Part shown: positions 19,184-28,154 of the stretch, in pieces | How positions within the stretch are numbered: the stretch's first letter is position 1 | How the letters are laid out: each line of letters starts with the position of its first letter | From: Actinomycetota bacterium | Lineage (GTDB): Bacteria > Actinomycetota > Actinomycetes > Actinomycetales > Dermatophilaceae | Length of the DNA: 54,353 bases | NCBI GenBank assembly: GCA_020161845.1 | Contig: JAIUNK010000032.1 | Span: forward strand, 1 to 54,353 | Direction of reading: 5' to 3' | The notes under the pieces: model-generated | Told to the model about the DNA's origin: nothing | Databases searched by the model: none | What the model saw: the letters and a program-made list of their open reading frames with translations, nothing else | Position numbers and translations under genes: made by a program

Positions 19184-21313
19184 GTGGCGGAGGAGGTGGG
19201 CGCGCTGACCAAGCTGCAATGGTGGATCCGGTACGGGCCCGCGGTCACTCGCCACGCTCTGGATCGCAGCCCGCTGGGCCGCATGATGGGTCGTCTGCGT
19301 GCGCTGGCCTTGAGCCGCCGGGGGTGGGACCCCGCGATGGCGCTGATCCACGTCGTTGCCATGCTCATGGGTCGGGCGACCGCCGTGGCGGGCGGGCCGA
19401 GCATGGTGTGGCCGGCCGCCGGCGTGGCGATGGTGTGGTTGTACCCGCACGCCCGGCGTCGCTGGCGGCACTGCACCCCCGCCCTGCTCTGGTTGACCAC
19501 GACGACGGTCGGCATCAACCTGGCCACCGGGGCGGCCATCGGGCCGACTCTGGTCTACTGCCTCGCCAACGTCGTGATGGGCGTGGTCTCGGCCGAGGTG
19601 CTCTGTCGCGGGCGGCACGCGGACTGGTATGCCCGGCTCGACTCGCCGGCCAAGCTGTACAAGCTCTTTCTCGCCTCCATCACCGGCGGCCTGGCCAGCG
19701 GGGCGAGCGGCTCGGTCCTGCTGCACCTCGTCGCCCAGCCGACGTGGATGTCACCGCTCGAATGGGGCATGCGCAATGCGGCCGGCGCCCTGATCTTCGG
19801 GCTGCTCTGGTATCGCCTGATGAGCCATGGCGTGCGGGTGCTCGACAAGCCGCGACCGGTCGCCTACGCGGTGATCCTGCTCACCACCGTGTTGGCGTAC
19901 ACCTTCGTGATCGCGGCTGCCGACGACGCCCTGCTGTTCGTGCTGGTCCCGGTGAGCATGGTCACCGCCCTGCTGGCCGACGTCCGCACCACGGTCTGGC
20001 ACACGGTCACGGTGAGTTCCGTCATGGTCGCCTGCACGATCCTGGGCCGTGGTCCGCTGGTCGACCTGGCCCCCAGCTTTCGGGCCTTGGTGGCGCAGGC
20101 GTTCGTCGTCGTCCTGGCGATGGTCGCGATGGCCATCGTCCTGGACCGGGAGGACCGGCACCGGCTGGAACGCCGGCTCGAGGCCAACCGCCTGGCCACG
20201 GAGCAGCACGCGCTGCTGCTGGACAGGATCGTCGACTCCCTCTCGGAGGGCGTCGCGCTGATCGACACGATGGGCCAGATCGGACTCGGCAATCCGCAAC
20301 TGGTCCACATCCTCGGTTCGGAGGCGGCCGGGAACGTCCCGCCGGCGCTCTTCGATGAGACCTTCGAACACCCCGCCCCGGTCAACGAGGCGCTGCGCAC
20401 CGGTGCGACGATCACCGCCGACATCGTGATCGACGGGCCGGAGGGGCCGGCCCGCATCATCGCGGTCACCGCGGCTCCCCTGATCTCGGCCGAGGGGACC
20501 CAGGTCGTCACCGTGCTGCGCGATGTCACCGAGGACCGACGCCGCACCGAGGAGCTCGCCAACTTCGCCGGGACAGTGGCCCATGACCTGCGCAACCCGC
20601 TGACAGCGCTGCGGGGCTGGGTCGAGGCCTTGACGGAGGAGGTCAGCGAACCGTCCGCTGCGGAGATGGTGCGGCGCGTCGACAGCTCCGCGGTGCGCAT
20701 GACGGCGCTCATCGACGACCTGTTGTCGTATTCCGTCGTCCGCGGCGGTGAGCTGCGGCCGGCGGTGCATCATCTCGAGGAACTGGTCGCCGACATCGCG
20801 GATGCCCAGCGCGATCGGCTCGTCGAAGGGCAGAGCCCGGTCATCGACCTGGCCGTCGATGCGTGGGTGCGGGTCGACCCGGCGGCGCTGCGGCAGGTCA
20901 TCGCCAACCTGATCGGCAACTCGATCAAATACACCGCGGCCGGGAGCCGTCCCGAGGTCAGCGTCACCGTCGGCCCCGTGCGCGATGGGTTCCAACAGGT
21001 CAGCGTCGCCGACCGCGGCATCGGGCTGCCGCCTGGCCAGGAGGCCGAGGTCTTCCAGGAGTTCCACCGGGTCCCCGAACACCGGGAGCTCTACACCGGC
21101 ACCGGTCTGGGCCTGGCCATCTGTCGTCGCATCGTCGAAAGGCACGGCGGCCGGATCCGCGCGGCCAACCGCGCCGGCGGGGGACTGGTCGTCGATTTCA
21201 CCCTGCCCGCCGCGCAGCCCGCACCGGCCGACGTCGTCGCGTTCACCGCGTGGCGGCAGGCCCGCAGCGCCCGCCGGGCCGTGGTGTGCCCCGAGAAATC
21301 GGTCAGTCCTTAA
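19184..21313 (+). CDS. Membrane-bound hybrid-sensing histidine kinase (orphan)
   Basis: A 709-aa sensor kinase. Residues about 45-325 contain several membrane helices in an arrangement like the MASE1 integral sensory domain. A short basic segment leads to a PAS-like domain (about 345-450, with ILLDRIVDSLSEGVALID-type text). The HisKA box VAHDLRNPLTAL has the phosphorylated H467, and the ATPase domain has NLIGNSIKYTAAG (N box), VADRGIGLPPG (G1) and GTGLGLAICRRIVERHGG (G2). No response regulator gene is adjacent. The GTG at 19184 or the GTG at 19196 may be the start. larC begins 9 bp after its stop, so the two may be co-transcribed. Confidence 0.9.
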   Translation: MAEEVGALTKLQWWIRYGPAVTRHALDRSPLGRMMGRLRALALSRRGWDPAMALIHVVAMLMGRATAVAGGPSMVWPAAGVAMVWLYPHARRRWRHCTPALLWLTTTTVGINLATGAAIGPTLVYCLANVVMGVVSAEVLCRGRHADWYARLDSPAKLYKLFLASITGGLASGASGSVLLHLVAQPTWMSPLEWGMRNAAGALIFGLLWYRLMSHGVRVLDKPRPVAYAVILLTTVLAYTFVIAAADDALLFVLVPVSMVTALLADVRTTVWHTVTVSSVMVACTILGRGPLVDLAPSFRALVAQAFVVVLAMVAMAIVLDREDRHRLERRLEANRLATEQHALLLDRIVDSLSEGVALIDTMGQIGLGNPQLVHILGSEAAGNVPPALFDETFEHPAPVNEALRTGATITADIVIDGPEGPARIIAVTAAPLISAEGTQVVTVLRDVTEDRRRTEELANFAGTVAHDLRNPLTALRGWVEALTEEVSEPSAAEMVRRVDSSAVRMTALIDDLLSYSVVRGGELRPAVHHLEELVADIADAQRDRLVEGQSPVIDLAVDAWVRVDPAALRQVIANLIGNSIKYTAAGSRPEVSVTVGPVRDGFQQVSVADRGIGLPPGQEAEVFQEFHRVPEHRELYTGTGLGLAICRRIVERHGGRIRAANRAGGGLVVDFTLPAAQPAPADVVAFTAWRQARSARRAVVCPEKSVSP

Positions 21314-21322
21314 GCTGACCGG

Positions 21323-22738
21323 GTGGTCACGGGACCGGTCGGGACATCGCGGCGCATCCGCGAACTGTGGGTCGATGCCCGCTTCGGCATCGCCGGGGAC
21401 ATGCTCCTGGCGGCGTTGCTCGACGCCGGGGCGGACCTGGCCGCCGTACGCCGTGCGGTCGCCGCGGTGATCGGGGACGCGGTGTCGCTCAACACCAGCG
21501 AGGTACGCCGTGCCGGGCAGCGAGCCACCCTTGTCGACGTCCGGCTGACCCGGCCCGACCAGCCACACCGGGCCTGGGCCGAGATCCGGGCCCTCCTGCA
21601 GCACGCCGACCTGGCCCCGCGGGTGCGGGAGGGCGCGCTGGCGACGTTTGAGGCGTTGGCCGCCGCGGAGAGCCGGGTGCACGGGGTGCCCGCCGACGAG
21701 GTGCACTTCCACGAGGTCGGCGCCTGGGACTCGATCGCCGACATCGTCGGGGTGTGCGCCGCGCTGGCGGACCTCGACGTCGGGACGGTGTCCTGCACCG
21801 ACATCGTGGTCGGCGAGGGCACCGTCGCCGGGGCGCACGGTCTGCTTCCGGTGCCGCCCCCGGCCGTCCTGGAGCTCGTGGCGGGCAGCCGGCTGAGTCT
21901 GCGTGCCCTGCCGACCGGGGCGCCGGACGCTGCGGCCGAGCCGGTCGGGGAGCTCGCCACGCCCACTGGCGTGGCGCTGCTCGCGGCGTTGACCGACGGC
22001 CGCAGCCGCGCCGGCGTGCCGGCCCTCGCCTCGGCCGGTGCGGTCGGCGTCGGGGCCGGCCAGAAGGACATCCCCGGCTGGGCCAACGTCGTCCGCGTGG
22101 TGCTGGGGCCGGCGGCACCCGAGGTGGGGGAACCGGCCGGCCCCGGTGACGAGCTGCGCGTGGACTGGCTCACCCAGCTCAGCGCCAATGTCGACGACCT
22201 GGACCCGCGGGCCTGGCCGGGGGTCCTGACTGCGCTGTTGACGGCCGGCGCGGTCGACGCCTGGCTGACGCCCATCCTGATGAAGAAGGGCCGACCTGGG
22301 CACACGGTCTCGGCCCTGGTCGCCGCGTCGCCGCAGGGTGCCGCGACGGACGCCGTACGGCGTGCGCTGCTGGCCCACACCAGCACCCTCGGGGTGCGGG
22401 AGGCGACGTACCGGCGAGCCGCCCTGCCCCGCGCGTTCGTGGCCGTCCCGGTCCGGCTCGGATCTGAGGCGGCCGGATCCGAGGGGTACGGGTCCGAGGC
22501 GCACGGGTCCGAGGCGCCTGGGTCCGGGACGACCCAGGTCGCGTCGGGTGAGGTACGCATCAAGGTCGGCTACCAGCACGGTCGGATCGTCCAGGCGACC
22601 CCGGAGTTCGAGGACTGCGCGACCCTGGCCGCCGCGTCGGGCCACCCCGTGGCGCAGGTGCTTGCCGCAGCAAGCGCTGCCGCCGATGCGGCGGGCCTGC
22701 GCCCGGGGCAACCCTTCGTCGCCGACGACGGTGGCTGA
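21323..22738 (+). CDS. larC: LarC: nickel-insertion protein for the nickel-pincer nucleotide
   Basis: A 471-aa LarC homologue, the CTP-dependent cyclometallase that inserts nickel into the pyridinium-bisthiocarboxylate mononucleotide to make the LarA cofactor. Recognisable blocks are the N-terminal WVDARFGIAGDMLLAALLDA, DEVHFHEVGAWDSIADIVG, ELATPTGVALLAAL, and the later LSANVDDLDPRAWPGVL and TPILMKKGRPGHTVSAL. It is a single full-length frame, not split. Residues 379-403 hold five copies of a pentapeptide (LGSEA, AGSEG, YGSEA, HGSEA, PGSGT), an unusual insert. The GTG start follows the kinase stop by 9 bp. It converges on larB. Confidence 0.93.
   Translation: MVTGPVGTSRRIRELWVDARFGIAGDMLLAALLDAGADLAAVRRAVAAVIGDAVSLNTSEVRRAGQRATLVDVRLTRPDQPHRAWAEIRALLQHADLAPRVREGALATFEALAAAESRVHGVPADEVHFHEVGAWDSIADIVGVCAALADLDVGTVSCTDIVVGEGTVAGAHGLLPVPPPAVLELVAGSRLSLRALPTGAPDAAAEPVGELATPTGVALLAALTDGRSRAGVPALASAGAVGVGAGQKDIPGWANVVRVVLGPAAPEVGEPAGPGDELRVDWLTQLSANVDDLDPRAWPGVLTALLTAGAVDAWLTPILMKKGRPGHTVSALVAASPQGAATDAVRRALLAHTSTLGVREATYRRAALPRAFVAVPVRLGSEAAGSEGYGSEAHGSEAPGSGTTQVASGEVRIKVGYQHGRIVQATPEFEDCATLAAASGHPVAQVLAAASAAADAAGLRPGQPFVADDGG
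22457..22531 (+). repeat. Five tandem 15-bp units inside larC
   Basis: Units of 15 bp, in frame, of the form nnnGGGTCCGAGGCG, giving the pentapeptide xGSEA. Units 3 and 4 differ only at their first base. The copy number can easily vary by slippage without shifting the frame. The insert lies in a surface loop before the last beta-rich part of LarC. Confidence 0.85.
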
Positions 22739-22740
22739 GG

Positions 22741-23424
22741 TCAGCTCGCGGCGATCTGGGCGGCGGCGTGTCCGGCGCCGTACCCGTTGTCGATGTTGAC
22801 CACCACGACCCCCGGCGCGCAGGAGTTGAGCATCGCCAGCAGCGGGGCGAGGCCACCGAACGCGGCGCCGTACCCGACCGAGGTCGGCACGGCGATGACC
22901 GGGGCCGCGATCAGCCCGGCCACGACGCTGGGCAGCGCGCCGTCCATCCCGGCCACGACCACCACCACGCGAGCGGCCCGGAGCAGGTCCAGGCGGCCCA
23001 GCACGCGGTGCAGCCCCGCGACGCCGACGTCCATGACCAGCTCGGCCCGGCGACCGAGGTAGCGCGCGGTGAGCAGCGCCTCCCGCGCCACGGGGGCGTC
23101 CGAGGTGCCGGCAGCGGCCACCACGACCAGCCCGCCGGTGGGCTCCGGGAGGTCGGCGGGCCAGGCGAGTAGGCGGGCGGTCGCGTCGTACGCGGCGCCC
23201 GGGAGTTCTTCGAGGACGGCGGCCGCCCGCGCGGGATCGGCCCGGGTGAACAGGGTCACCGGCGGCCTCCCGGGGGCCGTCGCGCCGCGGTCGCGACAGG
23301 CGGCGGCGATCGCGCGCAGCTGGTCGAGCGACTTCCCCTCGCAGTAGACGGCCTCCGGATAGCCCCGGCGAGCCGCCCGGTCGTGGTCCAGGACGACGTC
23401 GGCCAGGCCGTGGTTTTCAGTCAT
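22741..23424 (-). CDS. larB: LarB: P2CMN synthase (nicotinate adenine dinucleotide carboxylase/hydrolase)
   Basis: A 227-aa LarB, the first enzyme of nickel-pincer nucleotide synthesis. It carboxylates and hydrolyses nicotinic acid adenine dinucleotide to pyridinium-3,5-biscarboxylate mononucleotide. It has the PurE-like C-terminal half: VVVAGMDGALPSVVAGLIAA, PVIAVPTSVGYGAAFGG and a closing VVNIDNGYGAGHAAA. The N-terminal DHDRAARRGYPEAVYCEGKS is typical of the family. Its start overlaps the larE stop by 8 nt, so larE and larB are one transcript. It ends 2 bp from the larC stop on the other strand. Confidence 0.95.
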   Translation of the reverse strand: MTENHGLADVVLDHDRAARRGYPEAVYCEGKSLDQLRAIAAACRDRGATAPGRPPVTLFTRADPARAAAVLEELPGAAYDATARLLAWPADLPEPTGGLVVVAAAGTSDAPVAREALLTARYLGRRAELVMDVGVAGLHRVLGRLDLLRAARVVVVVAGMDGALPSVVAGLIAAPVIAVPTSVGYGAAFGGLAPLLAMLNSCAPGVVVVNIDNGYGAGHAAAQIAAS

Positions 23425-24244
23425 CGGCCGACAGCACGCTCAGGGTGAAGGCGCCCGACTGGATCCCGGCGAGGTCGAGCGTCACATAGCGGAATCCAGC
23501 CGCCGCGATCCCGGTCCGCAGCCGCTCGCGCAGGCCCGGCGCGGCGGCCCGGGCGAGGTCCGCCGGCTCGAGCTCGACGCGGGCGATGTCGCCGTGGTGC
23601 CGCACCCGCCCGTCCCCGAAGCCCAGCTCGCGCAGCACCCGCTCGGCCTGGGCGATCTGCGCCAGCTTGGTGGGGGTGACCTCGCTGTGGTGCGGGATGC
23701 GCGAGGCCAGGCAGGGCGCGGCGGGCTTGTCCGCGCACGGCAGGCCCAGCTGGCGGGCGACGGCGCGGACGTCGGCCTTGGTCAGCTGGGCCGCCGCCAG
23801 CGGGCGCAGGACGTGATGGGTCGTCGCGGCGCGCGAGCCGGGCCGGTCGAGCCGTCGTACGTCGTCCGCATTCTCGCCGTAGGCGACCGCGTCCAACCGG
23901 TGCGCCGCGACGACCTCGTCGCCGATGCGGGTGAACAGCTCGTCCTTGCAGTGGAAGCAGCGGTCGGGTCCGTTGGCGACGTAGCCGGGGTTCTCGCCCT
24001 CGTGGGTCTCGATCTCCACGACGGGCACCCCGATGAGCCGAGCCACCTGGTGCGCGCTGGCGCGCTCGTCCGGGGCGAGGCTGGGGGAGACCCCGAGGAT
24101 GCCCATGACCTGATCCCGGCCGAGCAGCCGTGCCGCGAGGGCCAGCAGCACCGCCGAATCCACCCCGCCGGAGTAGGCGACGCCCAGCCGCCGGATGCCG
24201 GCCAACTCCCGGCCGACGGCCCGCTGGGCCTGGTCCAGCATCAT
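23417..24244 (-). CDS. larE: LarE: sulfur transferase for the nickel-pincer nucleotide
   Basis: A 275-aa ATP-dependent sulfur-inserting enzyme. The PP-loop is YSGGVDSAVLLAL. The motif RCFHCKDELF (C96, C99) and C178 in PCLASRIPHHSEVT are the family cysteines; C178 corresponds to the residue that donates its sulfur in the sacrificial-cysteine LarE. Two rounds turn the two carboxylates of P2CMN into thiocarboxylates. The ATG follows CCAGGAGGCC. It lies 15 nt after gnd and overlaps larB, giving an operon gnd-larE-larB. Whether this LarE is sacrificial or iron-sulfur dependent cannot be settled by reading alone. Confidence 0.94.
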   Translation of the reverse strand: MMLDQAQRAVGRELAGIRRLGVAYSGGVDSAVLLALAARLLGRDQVMGILGVSPSLAPDERASAHQVARLIGVPVVEIETHEGENPGYVANGPDRCFHCKDELFTRIGDEVVAAHRLDAVAYGENADDVRRLDRPGSRAATTHHVLRPLAAAQLTKADVRAVARQLGLPCADKPAAPCLASRIPHHSEVTPTKLAQIAQAERVLRELGFGDGRVRHHGDIARVELEPADLARAAAPGLRERLRTGIAAAGFRYVTLDLAGIQSGAFTLSVLSADD

Positions 24245-24259
24245 CTGGCCTCCTGGGGG

Positions 24260-25774
24260 TCAGTGCGCGGCGTCGTCCGTGCGGATCTGCGAGCGGTCTC
24301 CCGACCACAGGGTGTGGTAGGAGCCCTCGGCGTCGATACGACGGTAGGTGTGCGCCCCGAAATAGTCCCGCAGCGCCTGGGTGAGCCCGGCGTTCAGGCG
24401 GGGGGCGCGGGCCTGGTCGTAGTGCGCCAACGCGCCGCAGAATCCCGGAATGGGCACCCCGGCCGTCGTCGCCGCCGCGATCACCCGCCGCCAAGCGCCT
24501 TGGCAGCGGGCCAACTCGGCCTTGATCGACGGGGCCTCCAGCAGGGTGATGAGCTGGCCGGCGGCATATTCCGAACGGATCCGCTCCAGCAGCTTGGCCC
24601 GGATGATGCACCCGTCCCGCCAGATCTTGGCCACCTCGGCGACGTCGATGTCCCAGCCGTAGTCCTGCGCCGCGGTGCGGATCAGGTCCAGGCCCTGGGC
24701 ATAGGCGACCACCTTGCTGGCCCACAGCGCGTCGCGGACGTCATCGACGAAGCCCTGCCGTGCCGCGGGGTCCGTGAGGTCGCTCAACGTGCCGTCCGGA
24801 CCGTCCAGGGCGGCCTGGGCGGCCGCGCGCAGCTGCGGGTGGGAGGAGATCGCGCGGGCGAAGACGGCCTCGGCGATGGCATTGACCGGTACGCCGAGAG
24901 AGAGCGCGGACTGCACCGTCCAGGTGCCGGTGCCCTTCATTCCGGCCGCGTCCACGATCACGTCGACCAGCGGCTTTCCGGTGCTGGCGTCCTTGGCGCG
25001 GAGCACCTCCGAGGTGATCTCGATCAGATAGGAATCCAGGTCACCGGTGTTCCACTGCGCGAACGCCTCGGCCATCTCGTCGGCGGACAGCCCGGCGGCC
25101 TGGAGCAACTGGTAGGCCTCGCCGATGAACTGCATGTCGGCGTATTCGATGCCGTTGTGCACCATCTTGACGAAGTGGCCGGCCCCGTCCGTGCCGATGT
25201 AGGTGCAACACGGCTCGTCACCCACGTGGGCCGAGATGTCCTCCAGGATCGGGCCGAGCGCCGCGTAGGACTCCGGCGAGCCGCCCGGCATGATCGACGG
25301 GCCCTCCAGGGCGCCGACGTCCCCGCCGGAGATGCCGGCGCCGACGAAGTGCAGACCGTGCTCGCGCAGCGCCTGCTCGCGGCGGCGGGTGTCCTGGTAG
25401 TAGGCGTTGCCGCCGTCGACCACGATGTCGCCCTCCGCCAGCAGCGGCACCAGTTCGTCGATGACGGCGTCGGTGCCCTGCCCGGCCTGCACCATGATGA
25501 TGATCCGGCGGGGCGCCTCCAGCGCGGCGACGAAGTCCTCGATGCGCTGCGCCGGGACGAAGCTGCCCTCGTGGCCGTGGTCGCGGACCACCTCTTCGGT
25601 CTTGGCGAACGTGCGGTTGTACAGGGCCACGCGATACCCGTGCCGGGCGATGTTGCGGGCCAGGCTGCTGCCCATGACGGCCATGCCCACGACGCCGACC
25701 TGGGCGCTGCCGCGCGCCGCGGGATCGTCGGCCGGCACGACCGCGGGGGTGGTGCCGGTTCGTTCGGTGCTCAT
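24260..25774 (-). CDS. gnd: 6-phosphogluconate dehydrogenase (decarboxylating)
   Basis: A 504-aa 6PGDH that oxidises 6-phosphogluconate to ribulose 5-phosphate and CO2 with NADP. The nucleotide site is VGVVGMAVMGSSLARNIARH; the substrate signature is FVGAGISGGDVGALEGPSIM; the catalytic lysine is in HFVKMVHNGIEYADMQFIGE; the C-terminal AHTYRRIDAEGSYHTLW is intact. The start at 25774 follows GAGGAGCGCCCC. A 25-residue leader before the Rossmann fold is extra. It heads the operon gnd-larE-larB, an unexpected partner for cofactor genes, and has a perfect palindrome 77 bp upstream. Confidence 0.97.
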   Translation of the reverse strand: MSTERTGTTPAVVPADDPAARGSAQVGVVGMAVMGSSLARNIARHGYRVALYNRTFAKTEEVVRDHGHEGSFVPAQRIEDFVAALEAPRRIIIMVQAGQGTDAVIDELVPLLAEGDIVVDGGNAYYQDTRRREQALREHGLHFVGAGISGGDVGALEGPSIMPGGSPESYAALGPILEDISAHVGDEPCCTYIGTDGAGHFVKMVHNGIEYADMQFIGEAYQLLQAAGLSADEMAEAFAQWNTGDLDSYLIEITSEVLRAKDASTGKPLVDVIVDAAGMKGTGTWTVQSALSLGVPVNAIAEAVFARAISSHPQLRAAAQAALDGPDGTLSDLTDPAARQGFVDDVRDALWASKVVAYAQGLDLIRTAAQDYGWDIDVAEVAKIWRDGCIIRAKLLERIRSEYAAGQLITLLEAPSIKAELARCQGAWRRVIAAATTAGVPIPGFCGALAHYDQARAPRLNAGLTQALRDYFGAHTYRRIDAEGSYHTLWSGDRSQIRTDDAAH

Positions 25775-25850
25775 GGGGCGCTCCTCACTTCTCGGGGGGC
25801 CCGGACCGGGCCGGGTTGGTCTGTCCCCCATTCACCCTCGCGGCGGCCGG

Positions 25851-25870
25851 GCCGGCAACCGGTTGCCGGC
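25851..25870. promoter_or_regulatory. Perfect 20-bp palindrome between gnd and the L,D-transpeptidase gene
   Basis: GCCGGCAACCGGTTGCCGGC is an exact dyad with a central CG, the symmetry seen in operators of LacI-family sugar regulators (core AACCGGTT). It lies 77 bp upstream of gnd and 126 bp upstream of the divergent gene. No LacI-type gene is in the window, so the binding protein would be encoded elsewhere. It could also form a cruciform or RNA hairpin. Confidence 0.6.
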
Positions 25871-25995
25871 TGTTTCCCGACGCACTCACTGCTCCTACCG
25901 GCGATTCATGGTGCAGCGGCCGATGATCGACGACATCGGGACGCGCTCGTGCGCCCCGGACCCCGTCGTTTCGGTTCGTCTTCCCTGGAGTCCCT

Positions 25996-26781
25996 ATGTC
26001 ATCCACACCCACCACGCAGCCGCGAAATCGTCCGTTCGCGACGCCGCTGATCCTCGTCCTGGCTGTCCTCCTCGGCGCGTTCCTCGGCATGTTCCTCGGG
26101 GCGGGATCGGCGTCCGCCCGCGTCGTCGGCCCCGACCTGCGGCCGGGTCCCGGCGCCGAGGCCAGGTCGCTGCCGCGCTCGGCTCCGCTGGCCCGGCAGC
26201 TGGGCCTCGGGCAGGCCCTTCCGGTGCCGTACGCCGGGACGTCGCGGCAGGTCATCACCGTACGGGCTGACTGTGCGAGCTGCTCGTGGGCGACCCTGCA
26301 GGCCTGGGACGGACTCGGCGAGGGCACCTTCCTGCCGGTGACGGTCCCGATCCGGGCCCGCATCGGTGCGGCCGGGGTCGGCGTCGCCGCCGAGGGGTCC
26401 ACGAAGACCCCGCTGGGCACGTGGGATCTGCCCGGAGCGTTCGGGCTGCAGCCCAACCCGGGGACGGCATTGCCCTACTTCGTCGCCGGCCCCCTGGACT
26501 ATTGGGACGGGCGCTCGGGCGCTGCGACGTACAACACCCACGTGCGCAGCAGCGTGCCCATCGTCGGAGAGCACCTGCTGTCGGTGGGTTGGGTCTACAA
26601 CTACGCCGTGGTGATGGGGGTCAACCCGAACCGCACGCCGTACGGCGGCAGCGCGTTCTTCCTGCACGTCACCGACGGCCGTCCGACGGCCGGCTGCGTG
26701 GCGATCGACCAGGGCAGCCTCGTGGCGATCCTGCGCTGGCTGGATCCGGCCGCGCGCCCGCAGATGGTCGTCGCGCTCTAG
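25996..26781 (+). CDS. Exported L,D-transpeptidase (YkuD) domain protein
   Basis: A 261-aa protein with a signal peptide or N-terminal anchor (hydrophobic 16-37, then ASA). The catalytic segment FFLHVTDGRPTAGCVAID has H224 and C234 in the HxxxxxxTxGCV arrangement of YkuD L,D-transpeptidases. These enzymes make 3-3 peptidoglycan crosslinks or attach proteins; many actinobacterial homologues of this plain form have unknown substrates. No LysM or Ig-like domain precedes the catalytic domain. It is divergent from gnd and converges on larA, with both stop codons inside one CTAG (26778-26781). It is probably unrelated to the lar genes. Confidence 0.85.
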   Translation: MSSTPTTQPRNRPFATPLILVLAVLLGAFLGMFLGAGSASARVVGPDLRPGPGAEARSLPRSAPLARQLGLGQALPVPYAGTSRQVITVRADCASCSWATLQAWDGLGEGTFLPVTVPIRARIGAAGVGVAAEGSTKTPLGTWDLPGAFGLQPNPGTALPYFVAGPLDYWDGRSGAATYNTHVRSSVPIVGEHLLSVGWVYNYAVVMGVNPNRTPYGGSAFFLHVTDGRPTAGCVAIDQGSLVAILRWLDPAARPQMVVAL

Positions 26782-28076
26782 CCGCGCAGCCGGTAGAGCA
26801 CCTCGCCGGCGTTGGGGATGACGACGGTTCCGGGCTCCTTGGCCAAGACCTCGAGATCGACCGACGCGGGGTCGAGATAGCCCAGGTTGATCGACTCGCA
26901 CACCTCGCGCGGGATCTGGGTGGCCAGCGTGACCCGGACCCGCAGCGTCTCTTGACCGGTCGCGGCGTCGTACGTGCCCTGTCCGCGTAGGTGGGTGGAG
27001 TGCGCCAGGACGCCCCAGTGGATGTCCTTGAACCGATCCCACTGGGCGGTGAAGTAGTCGCGGCAGTGGTAGCCGATCTCGTAGATCTCGTGATGCGTCT
27101 CGCTGACCTCGGTGACGTGCGGGGCGTAGATGACCACCTCGCCGCCGTCGGCCACCGCCGGCTCCAGCTTGTAAAAGCCTTTGGCGGCGGTCCAGATGTC
27201 GTCGTACCGGGTCGGCATGCACGAGATGACCCGCTGGTACGGCGCGTCGACGTACGTGACGTGCGTCTGCGCCGCGATCGCCGCCGTCGCCGCCCACGCG
27301 TCCTCGCAGGTGCCGAACGCCGCCGCCTCCAGCTCGCCGGTGCCGGACTCGACGACGCAGCACAGCGCCAGCCGCCGGGTGGGGATGAGGGCCGCACCCT
27401 CGTTGATCATCGCCCGGACGGGGGTGATGCCGGTGGTGCCGATGATCTCGTACGACGTGATGAGGGCGCCGACCCAGTGGGTCATGTCGATGAATTCTTG
27501 GGACGCGACGCCGGGGATGAAGTACTTGTTTCCGCCGGAGATCCCGACCACCTCGTGCGGGAAGACCGGCCCCACCACGATCGCCACGTCGGACTCCACC
27601 ACGTGCCGGTTGATCAGGATGTCGGCGCCGATCGACAACCGGCCCTCGGACAGCTCCGCGATGCGCTCGCCCTCGATCCGGCCGACCTTGACCAGCATCG
27701 CCGGGTCGGCCCACTCGTGATTGACGACGGTGAGTCCGGGATAGGCGTCGGCCAGCGTCGCGGGCTGCGGGGTCCCGTCGGCGTCCGTGCCCCCCACGCC
27801 CAGTAGCCGATCGATCTCGTCGGGCTCCAGGTAGGAATGGGTGCCCAGCGCGATCACCGCGGTCAGCGACGCCACGCGTGGGGCGAGATGCCGGTGCAGG
27901 GTCCCCACCAGCAACGGCAGGGGGCAGGACCGGGTGCCGTCGGGGATGACCAGGGTCACGCGCAGCCCGTCCAGGTCCACACCGGCGACGGCCCGCGCCA
28001 CGAACTCGTCCAGCTCCCGCGCGGACACGTGCTGATGGGGCCCGCCAATGAGGTCGCAGGTCACGTGGGTCGTCAT
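26778..28076 (-). CDS. larA: LarA-family nickel-dependent hydroxyacid racemase/epimerase
   Basis: A 432-aa LarA homologue. H174, K184 and H200 (FPHEVVGISGGNKYFIPGV, then MTHWVGA) fall exactly at the numbers of the Lactobacillus plantarum enzyme, where K184 holds the pincer nucleotide, H200 binds nickel and H174 is a catalytic base. The N-terminal PDGTRSCPLP and GTH80 fit the substrate-binding segment and the second catalytic histidine. The protein should racemise or epimerise a 2-hydroxyacid. It is divergent from a KDG-kinase-like gene and close to gnd-larE-larB, pointing to sugar acids rather than lactate. No larD lactate channel is present. The ATG at 28076 begins a clean N-terminus. Confidence 0.93.
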   Translation of the reverse strand: MTTHVTCDLIGGPHQHVSARELDEFVARAVAGVDLDGLRVTLVIPDGTRSCPLPLLVGTLHRHLAPRVASLTAVIALGTHSYLEPDEIDRLLGVGGTDADGTPQPATLADAYPGLTVVNHEWADPAMLVKVGRIEGERIAELSEGRLSIGADILINRHVVESDVAIVVGPVFPHEVVGISGGNKYFIPGVASQEFIDMTHWVGALITSYEIIGTTGITPVRAMINEGAALIPTRRLALCCVVESGTGELEAAAFGTCEDAWAATAAIAAQTHVTYVDAPYQRVISCMPTRYDDIWTAAKGFYKLEPAVADGGEVVIYAPHVTEVSETHHEIYEIGYHCRDYFTAQWDRFKDIHWGVLAHSTHLRGQGTYDAATGQETLRVRVTLATQIPREVCESINLGYLDPASVDLEVLAKEPGTVVIPNAGEVLYRLRG

Positions 28077-28154
28077 GGCCGCCAGTGAAGCAACGGGCGC
28101 TCCACCCGTCAAAGCCGTCGTCATGGCCACGGTGTGGATGCTGGAGGGTTGCCC

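Noticed and set aside
19751-22711. 986-codon open frame antisense to the histidine kinase and larC
   Set aside because: Shadow of two well-supported genes. Composition is rich in Arg, Gly, Asp and His with no domain, and no ribosome binding site fits.
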